A stretch of DNA of 64,000 bases from Hydractinia symbiolongicarpus (taxonomy: Eukaryota > Cnidaria > Hydrozoa > Anthoathecata > Hydractiniidae), in assembly GCF_029227915.1 (NCBI RefSeq), contig NC_079888.1, positions 21,432,001-21,496,000 of the forward strand, read 5' to 3'. Each line of letters opens with the position of its first letter. Positions within the stretch are counted from its first letter, which is position 1. The notes under the pieces were generated by a model. The model made no database searches. It saw only the letters and a program-made list of their open reading frames with translations, and was not told where the DNA came from. This document shows positions 30,001 to 45,000 of this stretch, one piece after another. Made by a program: the position numbers and the translations under genes.

Positions 30001-33000
30001 CCAATCCTAGCCATTATCCTGCGCTGAGGAAATAGCGACAGTTTGAAAAACTACATTTCATTGACTTTCTAACGGTGTCAGTCCGTTTGAGTTTCAACGG
30101 TTGTGGCACATATTCATATCAACATGTATTTAGCGATATTTTTTTTATATTACTAGGTTGCATCGCTTTTAACAATGAAACGTTGACTGTGGGACTTAAT
30201 TGAACTAACTTTGGACTGTGACCTGATAAATGTGATAAATGAGACAATTGGACTCCAAGAAATAACATTCTTGTTAACTTGACGTGATTGCCGGAACTCA
30301 GCGATTACACTGGGCACTGTGGTAGCGCTTCATTTAAAAATTAAGATACAAAAAGTCATTTTTTTATTGTGGGACCAATCCTAGCCGTTATCGCGCGTTA
30401 AAGAAATAGCGACAGTTTCAAGAACTACATTTCATTGACTTTCTAACGGTGTCAGTCCGTTTGAGTTACAACGGTTGGGTCACATATTCGTACCAACATG
30501 TATTTAGCGATATTTTTTTGATATTACTAGGTTGCATCGCTTTTAACAATGAAACGTTGACTGTGGGACTTAATTGAGCTAACTTTGGACTGTCACCTGA
30601 TAAATGTGATAAAAGAGACAATTTGACTCCAAGAAATAACATTCTTCTTAATTTGACGTGATTGCCGGAACTCAGCGATTACACTGGGCTCTGTGGTAGC
30701 GCTTCATTTAAGAATTAAGATAAAAAAGTAATTTTTTTATTGCGGGACCAATCCTAGCCATTATCTCGCGCTGAAGAAATAGCGGCAGTTTCAAAAACTA
30801 CATTTTATTGACTTTCTAACGGTGTCAGTCCGTTTGAGTTACAACGGTTGGGTCACATATTCGTACCAACATGTATTTAGCGATATTTTTCTGATATTAC
30901 TAGGTTGCATCGCTTTTAACAATGAAACGATTGACTGTGGGACTTAATTGAGCTAACTTTGGACTGTCACCTGATAAATGTGATAAATGAGACAATTGGA
31001 CTCCAAGAAATAACATTCTTGTTAATTTGACGTTATTGCCGGAACTCAGCGATTACACTGGGCACTGTGGTAGCGCTTCATTTAAAAATTAAGATACAAA
31101 AAGTCATTTTTTTATTGCAGGACCAATCCTAGCCATTATCTGGCGCTGAAGAAATAGCGGCAGTTTCAAAAACTACATTTTATTGACTTTCTAACGGTGT
31201 CAGTCCGTTTGAGATACAACGGTTGGGTCACATATTCGTACCAACATGTATTTAGCAATATTTTTCTGATATTACTAGGTTGCATCGCTTTTAACAATGA
31301 AACGATTGACTGTGGGACTTAATTGAGCTAACTTTGGACTGTCACCTGATAAATGTGATAAATGAGACAATTGGACACCCAGAAATAACATTCTTGTTAA
31401 TTTGACGTGATTGCCGGAACTCAGCGATTACACTGGGCACTGTGGTAGCGCTTCATTTAAAAATTAAGATACAAAAAGTCATTTTTTTATTGTGGGACCA
31501 ATCCTAGCCGTTATCGCGCGCTAAAGAAATAGCGACAGTTTCAAGAACTACATTTCATTGTCTTTCTAACGGTGTCAGTCTGTTTGAGTTACAGCGGTTG
31601 GGTCACATATTTGTACCAACATGTATTTAGCGATATTTTTCTGATATTACTAGGTTGCATCGCTTTTAACTATGAAACGATTGACTGTGAGACTTAATTG
31701 AGCTAACTTTGGACTGTCACCTGATAAATGTGATAAAAGAGACAATTGGACTCCAAGAAAAAACATTCTTCTTAATTTGACATGATTGCCGAAACTCAGC
31801 GATTACTCTGAGATCTGTGGTAGCGCTTCATTTAAGAATTAAGATAAAAAGTCATTTTTTCATTGTGGGACCAATCCTAGCCATTATCCTGCCAGAGGAA
31901 ATAGCGACAGTTTCAAAAACTACATTTCATTGATTTTCTAACGGTGTCAGTCCGTTTGGTTTTCAAGGGTTGTGTCACATATTCATACCAACATGTATTC
32001 AGCGATATTTTTTCGATATTACTAGGTTGCATCGCTTTAAACAATGAAACGTTGACTGTGGGACTTAATTGAACTAACTTCGGACTGTGACCTGATAAAT
32101 GTGATAAATGAGACAATTGGACTCCAAGAAATAACATTCTTCTTAATTTGACGTGATTGCCCGAACTCAGCGATTACACTGGGCTCTGTGGTAGCGCTTC
32201 ATTTAAGAATTAAGATAAAAAAGTCATTTTTTTATTTCGGGACCAATCCTAGCCATTATCTCGCGCTGAAGAAATAGCGGCAGTTTCGAAAACTACATTT
32301 TATTGACTTTGTAACGGTGTCAGTCCGTTTGAGTTACAACGGTTGAGTCACATATTCGTACCAACATGTATTTAGCGATATTTTTCTGATATTACTAGGT
32401 TGCATCGCTTTTAACAATGAAACGATTGACTGTGGGAATTAATTGAGCTAACTTTGGACTGTCACCTGATAAATGTAATAAATGAGACAATTGGACTCCA
32501 AGAATCAACATTCTTGTTAATTTGACGTGATTGCCGGAACTCAGCGATTACACTGGGCACTGTGGTATTGCTTCATTTAAAAATTAAGATACAAAAAGTC
32601 ATTTTTTTATTGTGGGAACAATCCTAGCCATTATCCTGTGCTGAGGAATTAGCGACAGTTTCGAAAACTACATTTCATTGACTTTCTAACGGTGTCAGTC
32701 CGTTTGAGATTCAACGGGTGTGTCACATATTCATACCAACATGTATTTAGCGATATTTTTTTGATATTACTAGGTTGCATCGCTTTTAACAATGAAACGT
32801 TGACTGTGGGACTTAATTGAACTAACTTTGGACTGTGACCTGATAAATGTGATAAATGAGACGATTGGACTCCAAGAAATAACATTCTTCTTAACTTGAC
32901 GTGATTGCCGGAACTCAGCGATTACACTGGGCACTGTGGTAGCGCTTCATTTAAAAAATAGGCTAAAAAAAGTCATTTTTTTACTGTGGGACCTATCCTA

Positions 33001-36000
33001 GCCGTTAGCGCGCGTTGAAGAAAAAGCGACAGTTTCAAAAACTACATTTCATTGAGTTTCTAACGGTGTCAGTCCGTTTGAGTTACAACGGTTGGGTCAC
33101 ATATTCGTACCAACATGGATTTAGCGATATTTTTCTGATATTACTAGGTTGAATCGCTTTTAACAATGAAACGATTGATTGTGGGACTTAATTGAGCTAA
33201 CTTTGGACTGTCACCTGATAAATGTGATAAATGAGACAATTGGACTCCAAGAAATAACATTCTTGTTAATTTGACGTGATTGTCGGAACTCAGCGATTAC
33301 ACTGGGCACTGTGGTAGCGCTTCATTTAAAAATTAAGATACAAAAAGTCATTTTTTTATTTTGGGAACAGTCCTAGCCATTATCCTGTGCTTAGGAAATA
33401 GCGACAGTTTCAAGAACTACATTTCATTGACTTTCTAACGGTGTAAGTCCGTTTGAGTTACAACGGTTGGCTCACATATTCGTACCAACATGTATTTAGC
33501 TATATTTTTCTGATATTACTAGGTTGCATCGCTTTTAACTATGAAACGATTGACTGTGGGACTTAATTGAGCTAACTTTGGACTGTCACCTGATAAATGT
33601 GATAAAAGAGACAATTGGACTCCAAGAAATAACATTCTTCTTAATTTGACGTGATTGCCGGAACTCAGCGATTACACTGGGCTCTGTGGTAGCGCTTCAT
33701 TTAAGAATTAAGATAAAAAAGTAATTTTTTTATTGCGGGACCAATCCTAGCCATTATCTCGCGCTGAAGAAATAGCGGCAGTTTCAAAAACTACATTTCA
33801 TTGACTTTCTAACGGTGTCAGTCCGTTTGAGTTACAACGGTTGGGTCACATATTCGTACCAACATGTGTTTAGCGATATTTTTCTGATATTACTAGGTTG
33901 CATCGCCTTTAACAATGAAACGATTGACTGTGGGACTTAATTGAGCTAACTTTGGACTGTCACCTGATAAATGTGATAAATTTGACAATTGGACTCAAAG
34001 AAATAACATTCTTGTTAATTTGACGTGATTGCCGGAACTCAGCGATTACAATGGGCACTGTGGTAGCGCTTCATTTAAAAATTAAGATACAAAAAGTCAT
34101 TTTTTTATTGTGGGACCAATCCTAGCCGTTATCGCGCGTTAAAGAAATAGCGACAGTTTCAAGAACTACATTTCATTGACTTTCTAACGGTGTAAGTCCG
34201 TTTGAGTTACAACGGTTGGGTCACATATTCGTACCAACATGTATTTAGCGATATTTTTCTGATATTACTAGGTTGCATCGCTTTTAACTATGAAACGATT
34301 GACTGTGGGACTTAATTGAGCTAACTTTGGACTGTCACCTGATAAATGTGATAAAAGAGACAATTGGACTCCAAGAAATAACATTCTTCTTAATTTGACG
34401 TGATTGCCGGAACTAAGCGATTACACTGGGCTCTGTGGTAGCGCTTCATTTAAGAATTAAGATAAAAAAGTAATTTTTTTATTGCGGGACCAATCCTAGC
34501 CATTATCTCGCGCTGAAGAAATAGCGGCAGTTTCAAAAACTACATTTTATTGACTTTCTAACGGTGTCAGTCCGTTTGAGTTACAACGGTTGGGTCACAT
34601 ATTCGTACCAACATGTATTTAGCGATATTTTTCTGATATTACTAGGTTGCATCGCTTTTAACAATGAAACGATTGACTGTGGGACTTAATTGAGCTAACT
34701 TTGGACTGACACCTGATAAATGTGATAAATGAGACAATTGGACTCCAAGAAATAACATTCTTGTTAGTTTGACGTGATTGCCGGAACTCAGCGATTACAA
34801 TGGGCACTGTGGTAGCGCTTCATTTAAAAATTAAGATACAAAAAGTCATTTTTTTATTGTGGGACCAATCCTAGCCGTTATCGCGCGTTAAAGAAATAGC
34901 GACAGTTTCAAGAACTACATTTCATTGACTTTCTAACGGTGTCAGTCCGTTTGAGTTACAACGGTTGGGTCACATATTCGTACCAACAAGTATTTAGCGA
35001 TATTTTTCTGATATTACTAGGTTGCATCGCTTTTAACAATGAAACGATTGACTGTGGGACTTAATTGAGCTAACTTTGGACTGTCACCTGATAAATGTGA
35101 TAAATGAGACAATTGGACTCCAAGAAATAACATTCTTGTTAATTTGACGTGATTGCCGGAACTCAGCGATTACAATGGGCACTGTGGTAGCGCTTCATTT
35201 AAAAATTAAGATACAAAAAGTAATTTTTTTATTGCGGGACCAATCCTAGCCATTATCTCGCGCTGAAGAAATAGCGGCAGTTTCAAAAACTACATTTTAT
35301 TGACTTTCTAACGGTGTCAGTCCGTTTGAGTTACAACGGTTGGGTCACATATTCGTACCAACATGTATTTAGCGATATTTTTCTGATATTACTAGGTTGC
35401 ATCGCTTTTAACAATGAAACGATTGACTGTGGGACTTAATTGAGCTAACTTTGGACTGTCACCTGATAAATGTGATAAATGAGACAATTGGACTCCAAGA
35501 AATAACATTCTTTTTAATTTGACGTGATTGCCGGAACTCAGCGATTACACTGGGCACTGTGGTAGCGCTTCATTTAAAAAATAGGCTAAAAAAAGTCATT
35601 TTTTTACTGTGGGACCTATCCTAGCCGTTAGCGCGCGTTGAAGAAAAAGGGACAGTTTCAAAAACTACATTTCATTGAGTTTCTAACGGTGTCAGTCCGT
35701 TTGAGATTCAACGGGTGTGTCACATATTCATACCAACATGTATTTAGCGATATTTTTTTGATATTACTAGGTTGCATCGCTTTTAACAATGAAACGTTGA
35801 CTGTGGGATTTAATTGAACTAACTTCGGACTGTGACCAGATAAATGTGATAAATGAGACGATTGGACTCCAAGAAATAACATTCTTGTTAATTTGAGGTG
35901 ATTGCCGGAACTCAGCGATTACACTGGGCACTGTGGTAGCGCTTCATTTAAAAATTAAGATACAAAAAGTCATTTTTTTATTGTGGGACCAATCCTAGCC

Positions 36001-39000
36001 GTTATCGCGCGCTAAAGAAATAGCGACAGTTTCAAGAACTACATTTCATTGACTTTCTAACGGTGTCAGTCCGTTTGAGTTACAACGGTTGGGTCACATA
36101 TTTGTACCAACATGTATTTAGCGATATTTTTCTGATATTACTAGGTTGCATCGCTTTTAACTGTTAAACGATTGACTGTGGGACTTAATTGAACTAACTT
36201 TGGACTGTGACCTGATAAATGTGATAAATGAGACAATTGGACTCCAAGAAAAAACATTCTTCTTAATTTGACATGATTGCCGAAACTCAGCGATTACACT
36301 GGGCTCTGTGGTAGCGCTTCATTTAAGAATTAAGATAAAAAAGTCATTTTTTTATTGTGGGACCAATCCTAGCCATTATCCTGCCAGAGGAAATAGCGAC
36401 AGTTTCAAAAACTACATTTCATTGACTTTCTAACGCTGTCAGTCCGTTTGGTTTTCAACGGTTGTGTCACATATTCATACCAACATGTATTTAGCGATAT
36501 TTTTTCGATATTACTAGGTTGCATCGCTTTTAACAATGAAACGTTGACTGTGGGACTTAATTGAACTAACTTCGGACTGTGACCTGATAAATGTGATAAA
36601 TGAGACAATTGGACTCCAAGAAATAACATTCTTTTTAATTTGACGTGATTGCCCGAACGCAGCGATTACACTGGGCTCTGTGGTAGCGCTTCATTTAAGA
36701 ATTAAGATAAAAAAGTCATTTTTTTATTGCGGGACCAATCCTAGCCATTATCTCGCGCTAAAGAAATAGCGGCAGTTTCGAAAACTACATTTTATTGACT
36801 TTCTAACGGTGTCAGTCCGTTTGAGTTACAACGGTTGGGTCACATATTCGTACCAACATGTATTTAGCGATATTTTTCTGATATTACTAGGTTGCATCGC
36901 TTTTAAAAATGCAACGATTGACTGTGGGACTTAATTGAGCTAACTTTGGACTGTCACCTGATAAATGTGATAAATGAGACAATTGGACTCCAAGAATCAA
37001 CATTCTTGTTAATTTGACGTGATTGCCGGAACTCAGCGATTACACTGGGCACTGTGGTATTGCTTCATTTAAAAAATAAGATAAAAAAAGTCATTTTTTT
37101 ATTGTGGGAACAATCCTAGCCATTATCCTGTGCTGAGGAAATAGCGACAGTTTCAAAAACTACATTTCATTGACTTTCTAACGGTGTCAGTCCGTTAGGT
37201 TTTCAACGGTTGTGTCACATATTCATACCAACATGTATTTAGCGATATTTTTTCCATATTACTAGGTTGCATCGCTTTTAACAATGAAACGTTGACTGTG
37301 GGACTTAATTGAACTAACTTCGGACTGTGACCTGATAAATGTGATAAATGAGACAATTGGACTCCAAGAAATAACATTCTTTTTAATTTGACGTGAATGC
37401 CCGAACGCAGCGATTACACTGGGCTCTGTGGTAGCGCTTCATTTAAGAATTAAGATAAAAAAGTCATTTTTTTATTGCGGGACCAATCCTAGCCATTATC
37501 TCGCGCTAAAGAAATAGCGGCAGTTTGGAAAACTACATTTTATTGACTTTCTAACGGTGTCAGTCCGTTTGAGTTACAACGGTTGGGTCACATATTCGTA
37601 CCAACATGTATTTAGCGATATTTTTCTGATATTACTAGGTTGCATCGCTTTTAACAATGCAACGATTGACTGTGGGACTTAATTGAGCTAATTTTGGACT
37701 GTCACCTGATAAATGTGATAAATGAGACAATTGGACACCAAGAATCAACATTCTTGTTAATTTGACGTGATTGCCGGAACTCAGCGATTACACTGGGCAC
37801 TGTGGTATTGCTTCATTTAAAAATTAAGATAAAAGAAGTCATTTTTTTATTGTGGGAACAATCCTAGCCATTATCCTGTGCTGAGGAAATAGCGACAGTT
37901 TCAAAAACTACATTTCATTGACTTTCTAACGGTGTCAGTCCGTTTGAGATTCAACGGGTGTGTCACATATTCATACCAACATGTATTTAACGATATTTTT
38001 TTGATATTACTAGGTTGCATCGCTTTTAACAATGAAACGTTGACTGTGGGACTTAATTGAACTAACTTTGGACTGTGACCTGATAAATGTGATAAATGAG
38101 ACGATTGTACTCCAAGAAATAACATTCTTGTTAACTTGACGTGATTGCCGGAACTCAACGATTACACTGGGCACTGTGGTAGCGCTTCATTTAAAAAATA
38201 GGCTAAAAAAAGTCTTTTTTTTACTGTGGGACCTATCCTAGCCGTTAGCGCGCGTTGAAGAAAAAGCGACAGTTTGAAAAACTACATTTCATTGAGTTTC
38301 TAACGGTGTCAGTCCGTTTGAGTTACAACGGTTGGGTCACATATTCATACCAACATGTATTTAGCGATATTTTTTTGATATTACTAGGTTGCATCGCTTT
38401 TAACAATGAAACGTTGACTGTGGGACTTAATTGAACTAACTTTGGACTGTGACCTGATAAATGTGATAAATGAGACGATTGGACTCCAAGAAATAACATT
38501 CTTGTTAACTTGACGTGATTGCCGGAACTCAGCGATTACACTGGGCACTGTGGTAGCGCTTCATTTAAAAAATAGGCTAAAAAAAGTCATTTTTTTACTG
38601 TGGGACCTATCCTAGCCGTTAGCGCGCGTTGAAGAAAAAGCGACAGTTTCAAAAACTACATTTCATTGAGTTTCTAACGGTGTCAGTCCGTTTGAGTTAC
38701 AACGGTTGGGTCACATATTCGTACCAACATGGATTTAGCGATATTTTTCTGATATTACTAGGTTGAATCGCTTTTAACAATGAAACGATTGATTGTGGGA
38801 CTTAATTGAGCTAACTTTGGACTGTCACCTGATAAATGTGATAATTGAGACAATTGGACTCCAAGAAATAACATTCTTGTTAATTTGACGCGATTGCCGG
38901 AACTCAGCGATTACACTTGTCACTGTGGTAGCGTTTCATTTAAAAATTAATATACAAAAAGTCATTTTTTTATTGTGGGACCAATCCTAGCCGTTATCGC

Positions 39001-42000
39001 GCGCTAAAGAAATAGCGACAGTTTCAAGAACTACATTTCATTGACTTTCTAACGGTGTCAGTCCGTTTGAGTTACAACGGTTGGGTCACATATTCGTACG
39101 AACATGGATTTAGCGATATTTTTCTGATATTACTAGGTTGAATCGCTTTTAACAATGAAACGATTGATTGTGGGACTTAATTGAGCTAACTTTGGACTGT
39201 CACCTGATAAATGTGATAAATGAGACAATTGGACTCCAAGAAATAACATTCTTGTTAATTTGACGTGATTGCCGGAACTCAGCGATTACACTGGGCACTG
39301 TGGTAGCGCTTCATTTAAAAATTAAGATAAAAAAAGTCATTTTTTTATTTTGGGAACAGTCCTAGCCATTATCCTGTGCTGAGGAAATAGCGACAGTTTC
39401 AAAAACTACATTTCATTGACTTTCTAACGGTGTCAGTCCGTTTGAGATTCAACGGGTGTGTCACATATTCATACAAACATGTATTTAGCGATATTTTTTT
39501 GATATTACTAGGTTGCATCGCTTTTAACAATGAAACGTTGACTGTGGGACTTAATTGAACTAACTTTGGACTGTGACCTGATAAATGTGATAAATGAGAC
39601 GATTGGACTCCAAGAAATAACATTCTTGTTAACTTGACGTGATTGCCGGAACTCAGCGATTACACTGGGCACTGTGGTAGCGCTTCATTTAAAAAATAGG
39701 CTAAAAAAAGTCATTTTTTTACTGTGGGACCTATCCTAGCCGTTAGCGCGCGTTGAAGAAAAAGGGACAGTTTCAAAATCTACATTTCATTGAGTTTCTA
39801 ACGGTGTTAGTCCGTTTGAGATTCAACGGGTGTGTCACATATTCATACCAACATGTATTTAGCGATATTTTTTTGATATTACTAGGTTGCATCGCTTTTA
39901 ACAATGAAACGCTGACTGTGGGACTTAATTGAACTAACTTTGGACTGTGACCAGATAAATGTGATAAATGAGACGATTGGACTCCAAGAAATAAAATTCT
40001 TGTTAACTTGACGTGATTGCCGGAACTCAGCGATTACACTGGGCACTGTGGTAGCGCTTCATTTAAAAAATAGGCTAAAAAAAGTCATTTTTTTACTGTG
40101 TGACCTATCCTAGCCGTTAGCGCGCGTTGAAGAGAAAAAGCGACAGTTTCAAAAACTACATTTCATTGAGTTTCTAACGGTGTCAGTCCGTTTGAGTTAC
40201 AACGGTTGGGTCACATATTCGTACCAACATGGATTTAGCGATATTTTTCTGATATTACTAGGTTGAATCGCTTTTAACAATGAAACGATTGATTGTGGGA
40301 CTTAATTGAGCTAACTTTGGACTGTCACCTGATAAATGTGATAATTGAGACAATTGGACTCCAAGAAATAACATTCTTGTTAATTTGAAGTGATTGCCGG
40401 AACTCAGCGATTACACTTGTCACTGTGGTAGCGTTTCATTTAAAAATTAATATACAAAAAGTCATTTTTTTATTGTGGGACAAATCCTAGCCGTTATCGC
40501 GCGCTAAAGAAATAGCGACAGTTTCAAGAACTACATTTCATTGACTTTCTAACGGTGTCAGTCCGTTTGAGTTACAACGGTTGGGTCACATATTCGTACC
40601 AACATGTATTTAGCGATATTTTTGTGATATTACTAGGTTGCATCGCTTTTAACTATGAAACGATTGACTGTGGGACTTAATTGAGCTAACTTTGGACTGT
40701 CACCTGATAAATGTGATAAAAGAGACAATTGGACTCCAAGAAAAAACATTCTTCGTAATTTGACATGATTGCCGAATATCCGCGATTACGCTGGGCTCTG
40801 TGGTAGCGCTTCATTTAAGAATTATGATAAAAAAAGTCATTTTTTTATTGTGGGACCAATCCTAGCCATTATCGCGCGCTGAGGAAATAGCGACAGTTTC
40901 AAAAACTACATTTCATTGACTTTCTAACGGTGTCAGTCCGTTTGAGTTTCAACTGTTGTGTCACATATTCATACCAACATGTATTTAGCGATATTTTTTT
41001 GATAATACTAGGTTGCATCGCTTTTAACAATGAAACGTTGACTGTGGGACTTAATTGAGCTAACTTTGGACTGTCACCTGATAAATGTGATAAATGAGAC
41101 AATTGGACTCCAAGAAATAACATTCTTGTTAATTTGACGTGATTGCCGGAACTCAGCGATTACACTGGGCACTGTGGTAGCGCTTCATTTAAAAAATAGG
41201 CTAAAAAAAGTCATTTTTTTACTGTGGGACCTATCCTAGCCGTTAGCTCGCGTTGAAGAAAAAGCGACAGTTTTAAAAACTACATTTCATTGAGTTTCTA
41301 ACGGTGTCAGTCCGTTTGAGTTACAACGGTTGGGTCACATATTCGTACCAACATGGATTTAGCGATATTTTCCTAATATTACTAGGTTGCATCGCTTTTA
41401 ACTATGAAACGATTGACTGTGGGACTTAATTGAGCTAACTTTGGACTGTCACCTGATAAGTGTGATAAAAGAGACAATTGGACTCCAAGAAAAAACATTC
41501 TTCTTAATTTGACATGATTGCCGAAACTCCGCGATTACGCTGGGCTCTGTGGTAGCGCTTCATTTAAGAATTATGATAAAAAAAGTCATTTTCTTATTGT
41601 GGGACCAATCCTAGCCATTATCGCTCGCTGAGGAAATAGCGACAGTTTCAAAAACTACATTTCATTGACTTTCTAACGGTGTCAGTCCGTTTGAGTTTCA
41701 ACTGTTGTGTCACATATTCGTACCAACATGTATTTAGCGATATTTTTTTGATATTACTAGGTTGCATCGCTTTTAACAATGAAACGTTGACTGTGGGACT
41801 TAATTGAACTAACTTTGGACTGTGACCTGATAAATGTGATAAATGAGACAATTGGACTCCAAGAAATAACATTCTTGTTAATTTGACGTGATTGCCCGAA
41901 CTCAGCGATTACACTGGGCTCTGTGGTAACGCTTCAATTATGAATTAAGATAAAAAAGTCACTTTTTTTTGCGGGACCAATCCTAGCCATTATCTCGCGC
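30001..42000. repeat. Satellite array, zone 30-42 kb
   Basis: Continuation of the 374-bp satellite in unchanged orientation. A variant with AAGATACAAAAAGTC and one with AAAAAATAGGCTAAAAAAAG are common, as are monomers with TTTCAACGGTTGTG. Multi-monomer blocks repeat locally: the AACATGGATTTAGCG variant occurs near 33113, 38728, 39103, 40228 and 41351. Many monomers keep the 74-codon minus-strand frame. No unrelated insertion or gene is seen. Confidence 0.94.
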
Positions 42001-45000
42001 TGAAGAAATAGCGGCAGTTTCAAAAACTACATTTCATTGAATTTCTAACGGTGTCAGTCCGTTTGAGTTACAACAGTTGGGTCACATATTCGTACCAACA
42101 TGTATTTAGCGATATTTTTTTGATATTACCAGGTTGCATCGCTTTTAACAATGAAACGTTGACTGTGAGACTTTATTGAACTAACTTTGGACTGTGACCT
42201 GATAAATGTGATAAATGAGACAATTGGACTACAAGAAATAACATTCTTCTGAATTTGACGTGATTGCCGGAACTCAGCGATTACACTGGGCACTGTGATA
42301 GCGCTTCATTTAAAAATTAAGCTAAAAAAAGTCATTTTTTTTTACTGTGGGACCTATCCTAGCCGTTACCGCGCGTTGAAGAAAAAGCGACAGTTTCAAA
42401 AACTACATTTCATTAACTTTCTAACTGTGTCAGTCCGTTTGAGTTACAACAGTTGGGTCACATATTCGTACCAACATGTATTTAGCGATATTTTTTTGAT
42501 ATTACCAGGTTGCATCGCTTTTAACAATGAAACGTTGACTGTGAGACTTTATTGAACTAACTTTGGACTGTGACCTGATAAATGTGATAAATGAGACAAT
42601 TGGACTACAAGAAATAACATTCTTCTGAATTTGACGTGATTGCCGGAACTCAGCGATTACACTGGGCACTGTGATAGCGCTTCATTTAAAAATTAAGCTA
42701 AAAAAAGTCATTTTTTTTTACTGTGGGACCTATCCTAGCCGTTAGCGCGCGTTGAAGAAAAAGCGACAGTTTCAAAAACTACATTTCATTAACTTTCTAA
42801 CGGTGTCAGTCCGTTTGAGTTACAACAGTTGGGTCACATATTCGTACCAACATGTATTTAGCGATATTTTTTTGATATTACTAGGTTGCATCGCTTTTAA
42901 CAATGAAACGTTGACTGTGAGACTTTATTGAACTAACTTTGGACTGTGACCTGATAAATGTGATAAATGAGACAATTGGACTACAAGAAATAACATTCTT
43001 CTGAATTTGACGTGATTGCCGGAACTCAGCGATTACACTGAACTCTGTGGTAGCGCTTCATTTAAGAATTAAGACAAAAAAGTCATTTTTTTATTGTGGG
43101 ACCAATCCTAGCCGTTATGGCGCGCTGAAGAAATAGCAACAATTTCAAAAACTACAGTTCATTGGCTTTCTAACGGTGTCAGTCCGTTTGAGTTACAACG
43201 GTTGGGTCACATATTCGTACCAACATGTATTTAGCGATATTTTTCTGATATTACTAGGTTGCATCGCTTTTAACAACGAAACGATTGACTGTGGGACTTA
43301 ATTGAGCTAACTTTGGACTGTGACCTGATAAATGTAATAAATAAGACAATTGGACTCCAAGAAAAAACATTCTTCTTAATTTGACATGATTGCCGAAACT
43401 CAGCGATTACATGGGGCTCTGTGGTAGCGCTTCATTTAGAAATTATGATAAAAAAAGTCATTTTTTTATTGTGGGACCAATCCTAGTCATTATAGCGCGC
43501 TGAGGAAATAGCGACAGTTTCAAAAACTACATTTCATTGACTTTCTAACGGTGTCAGTCCGTTTGAGTTACAACGGTTGGGTCACATATTCGTACCAACA
43601 TGTATTTAGCGATATTTTTTTGATATTACTAGGTTGCATCGCTTTTAACAATGAAACGTTGACTGTGGGATTTAATTGAACTAACTTTGGACTGTGACCT
43701 GATAAATGAGATAAAGGAGACAATTGGACTCCAAGAAATAACATTCTTCTTAATTTGACGTGATTGCCGGAACTCAGCGATTACACTGGGCTCTGTGGTA
43801 GCGCTTCATTTAAGAATTAAGATAAAAAAGTCATTTTTTTATTGTGGGACCAATCCTAGCCGTTATCGCGCGCTAAAGAAATAGCGACAGTTTCAAAAAC
43901 TACACTTCATTGACTTTCTAACGGTGTCAGTCCGTTTGAGTTACAACGGTTGGGTAACATATTCGTACCAACATGTATTTAGCGATATTTTTCTGATATT
44001 GCTAGGTTGCATCGCTTTAAACAATGAAACGATTGACTGTGGGACTTAATTGAGCTAACTTTGGACTGTGATCTGATAAATGTGATAAATGAGACAATTG
44101 GACTCCAAGAAATAACATTCCTGTTAATTTGACGTGATTGCCGGAACTCAGCGATTACACTGGGCACTGTGGTAGCGCTTCATTTAAAAATTAAGCTAAA
44201 AAAAGTCATTTTTTTACTGTGGGACCTATCCTAGCCGTTAGCGCGCGTTGAAGAAAAAGCGACAGTTTCAAAAACTACATTTCATTGAGTTTCTAACGGT
44301 GTCAGTCCGTTTGAGTTACAACGGTTGGGTCACATATTCGTACCAACATGTATTTAGCGATATTTTTCTGATATTACTAGGTTGCATCGCTTTTAACTAT
44401 GAAACGATTGACTGTGGGACTTAATTGAGCTAACTTTGGACTGTCACCTGATAAATGTTATAAATAAAACAATTGGACTCCAAGAAATAACATTCTTGTT
44501 ATTTTGACGTGGTTGTCAGAATTCAGCGATTACACGGGGCACTGTGGTAGCGCTTCATTTAAAAATTAAGCTAAAAAAAGTCATTTTTTTACTGTGGGAC
44601 CTATCCTAGCCGTTAGCGGGCGTTGAAGAAAAAGCGACAGTTTCAAAAACTACATTTCATTGACTTTCTAACGGTGTCAGTCCGTTTGAGTTACAACGGT
44701 TGGGTCACATATTCGTACCAACATGTATTTAGCGATATTTTTCTGATATTACTAGGTTGCATCGCTTTTAACTATGAAACGATTGACTATGGGACTTAAT
44801 TGAACTAACTTTGGACTGTGACCTGATAAATGTGATAAATGAGACAATTGGACTCCAAGAAATAACATTCTTCTTAATTTGACGTGATTGCCGGAACTTA
44901 GCGATTACACTGGGCACTGTGGTACCGCTTCATTTAAAAATTAAGCTAAAAAAGTCATTTTTTTACTGTAGGACCTATCCTAGCCGTTAGCGCGCGTTGA

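Noticed and set aside
1337-42555. Many frames of 60-86 codons on both strands in the satellite
   Set aside because: They recur in register with the 374-bp monomer, are broken in most monomers of other zones, and match no protein family I recognise.
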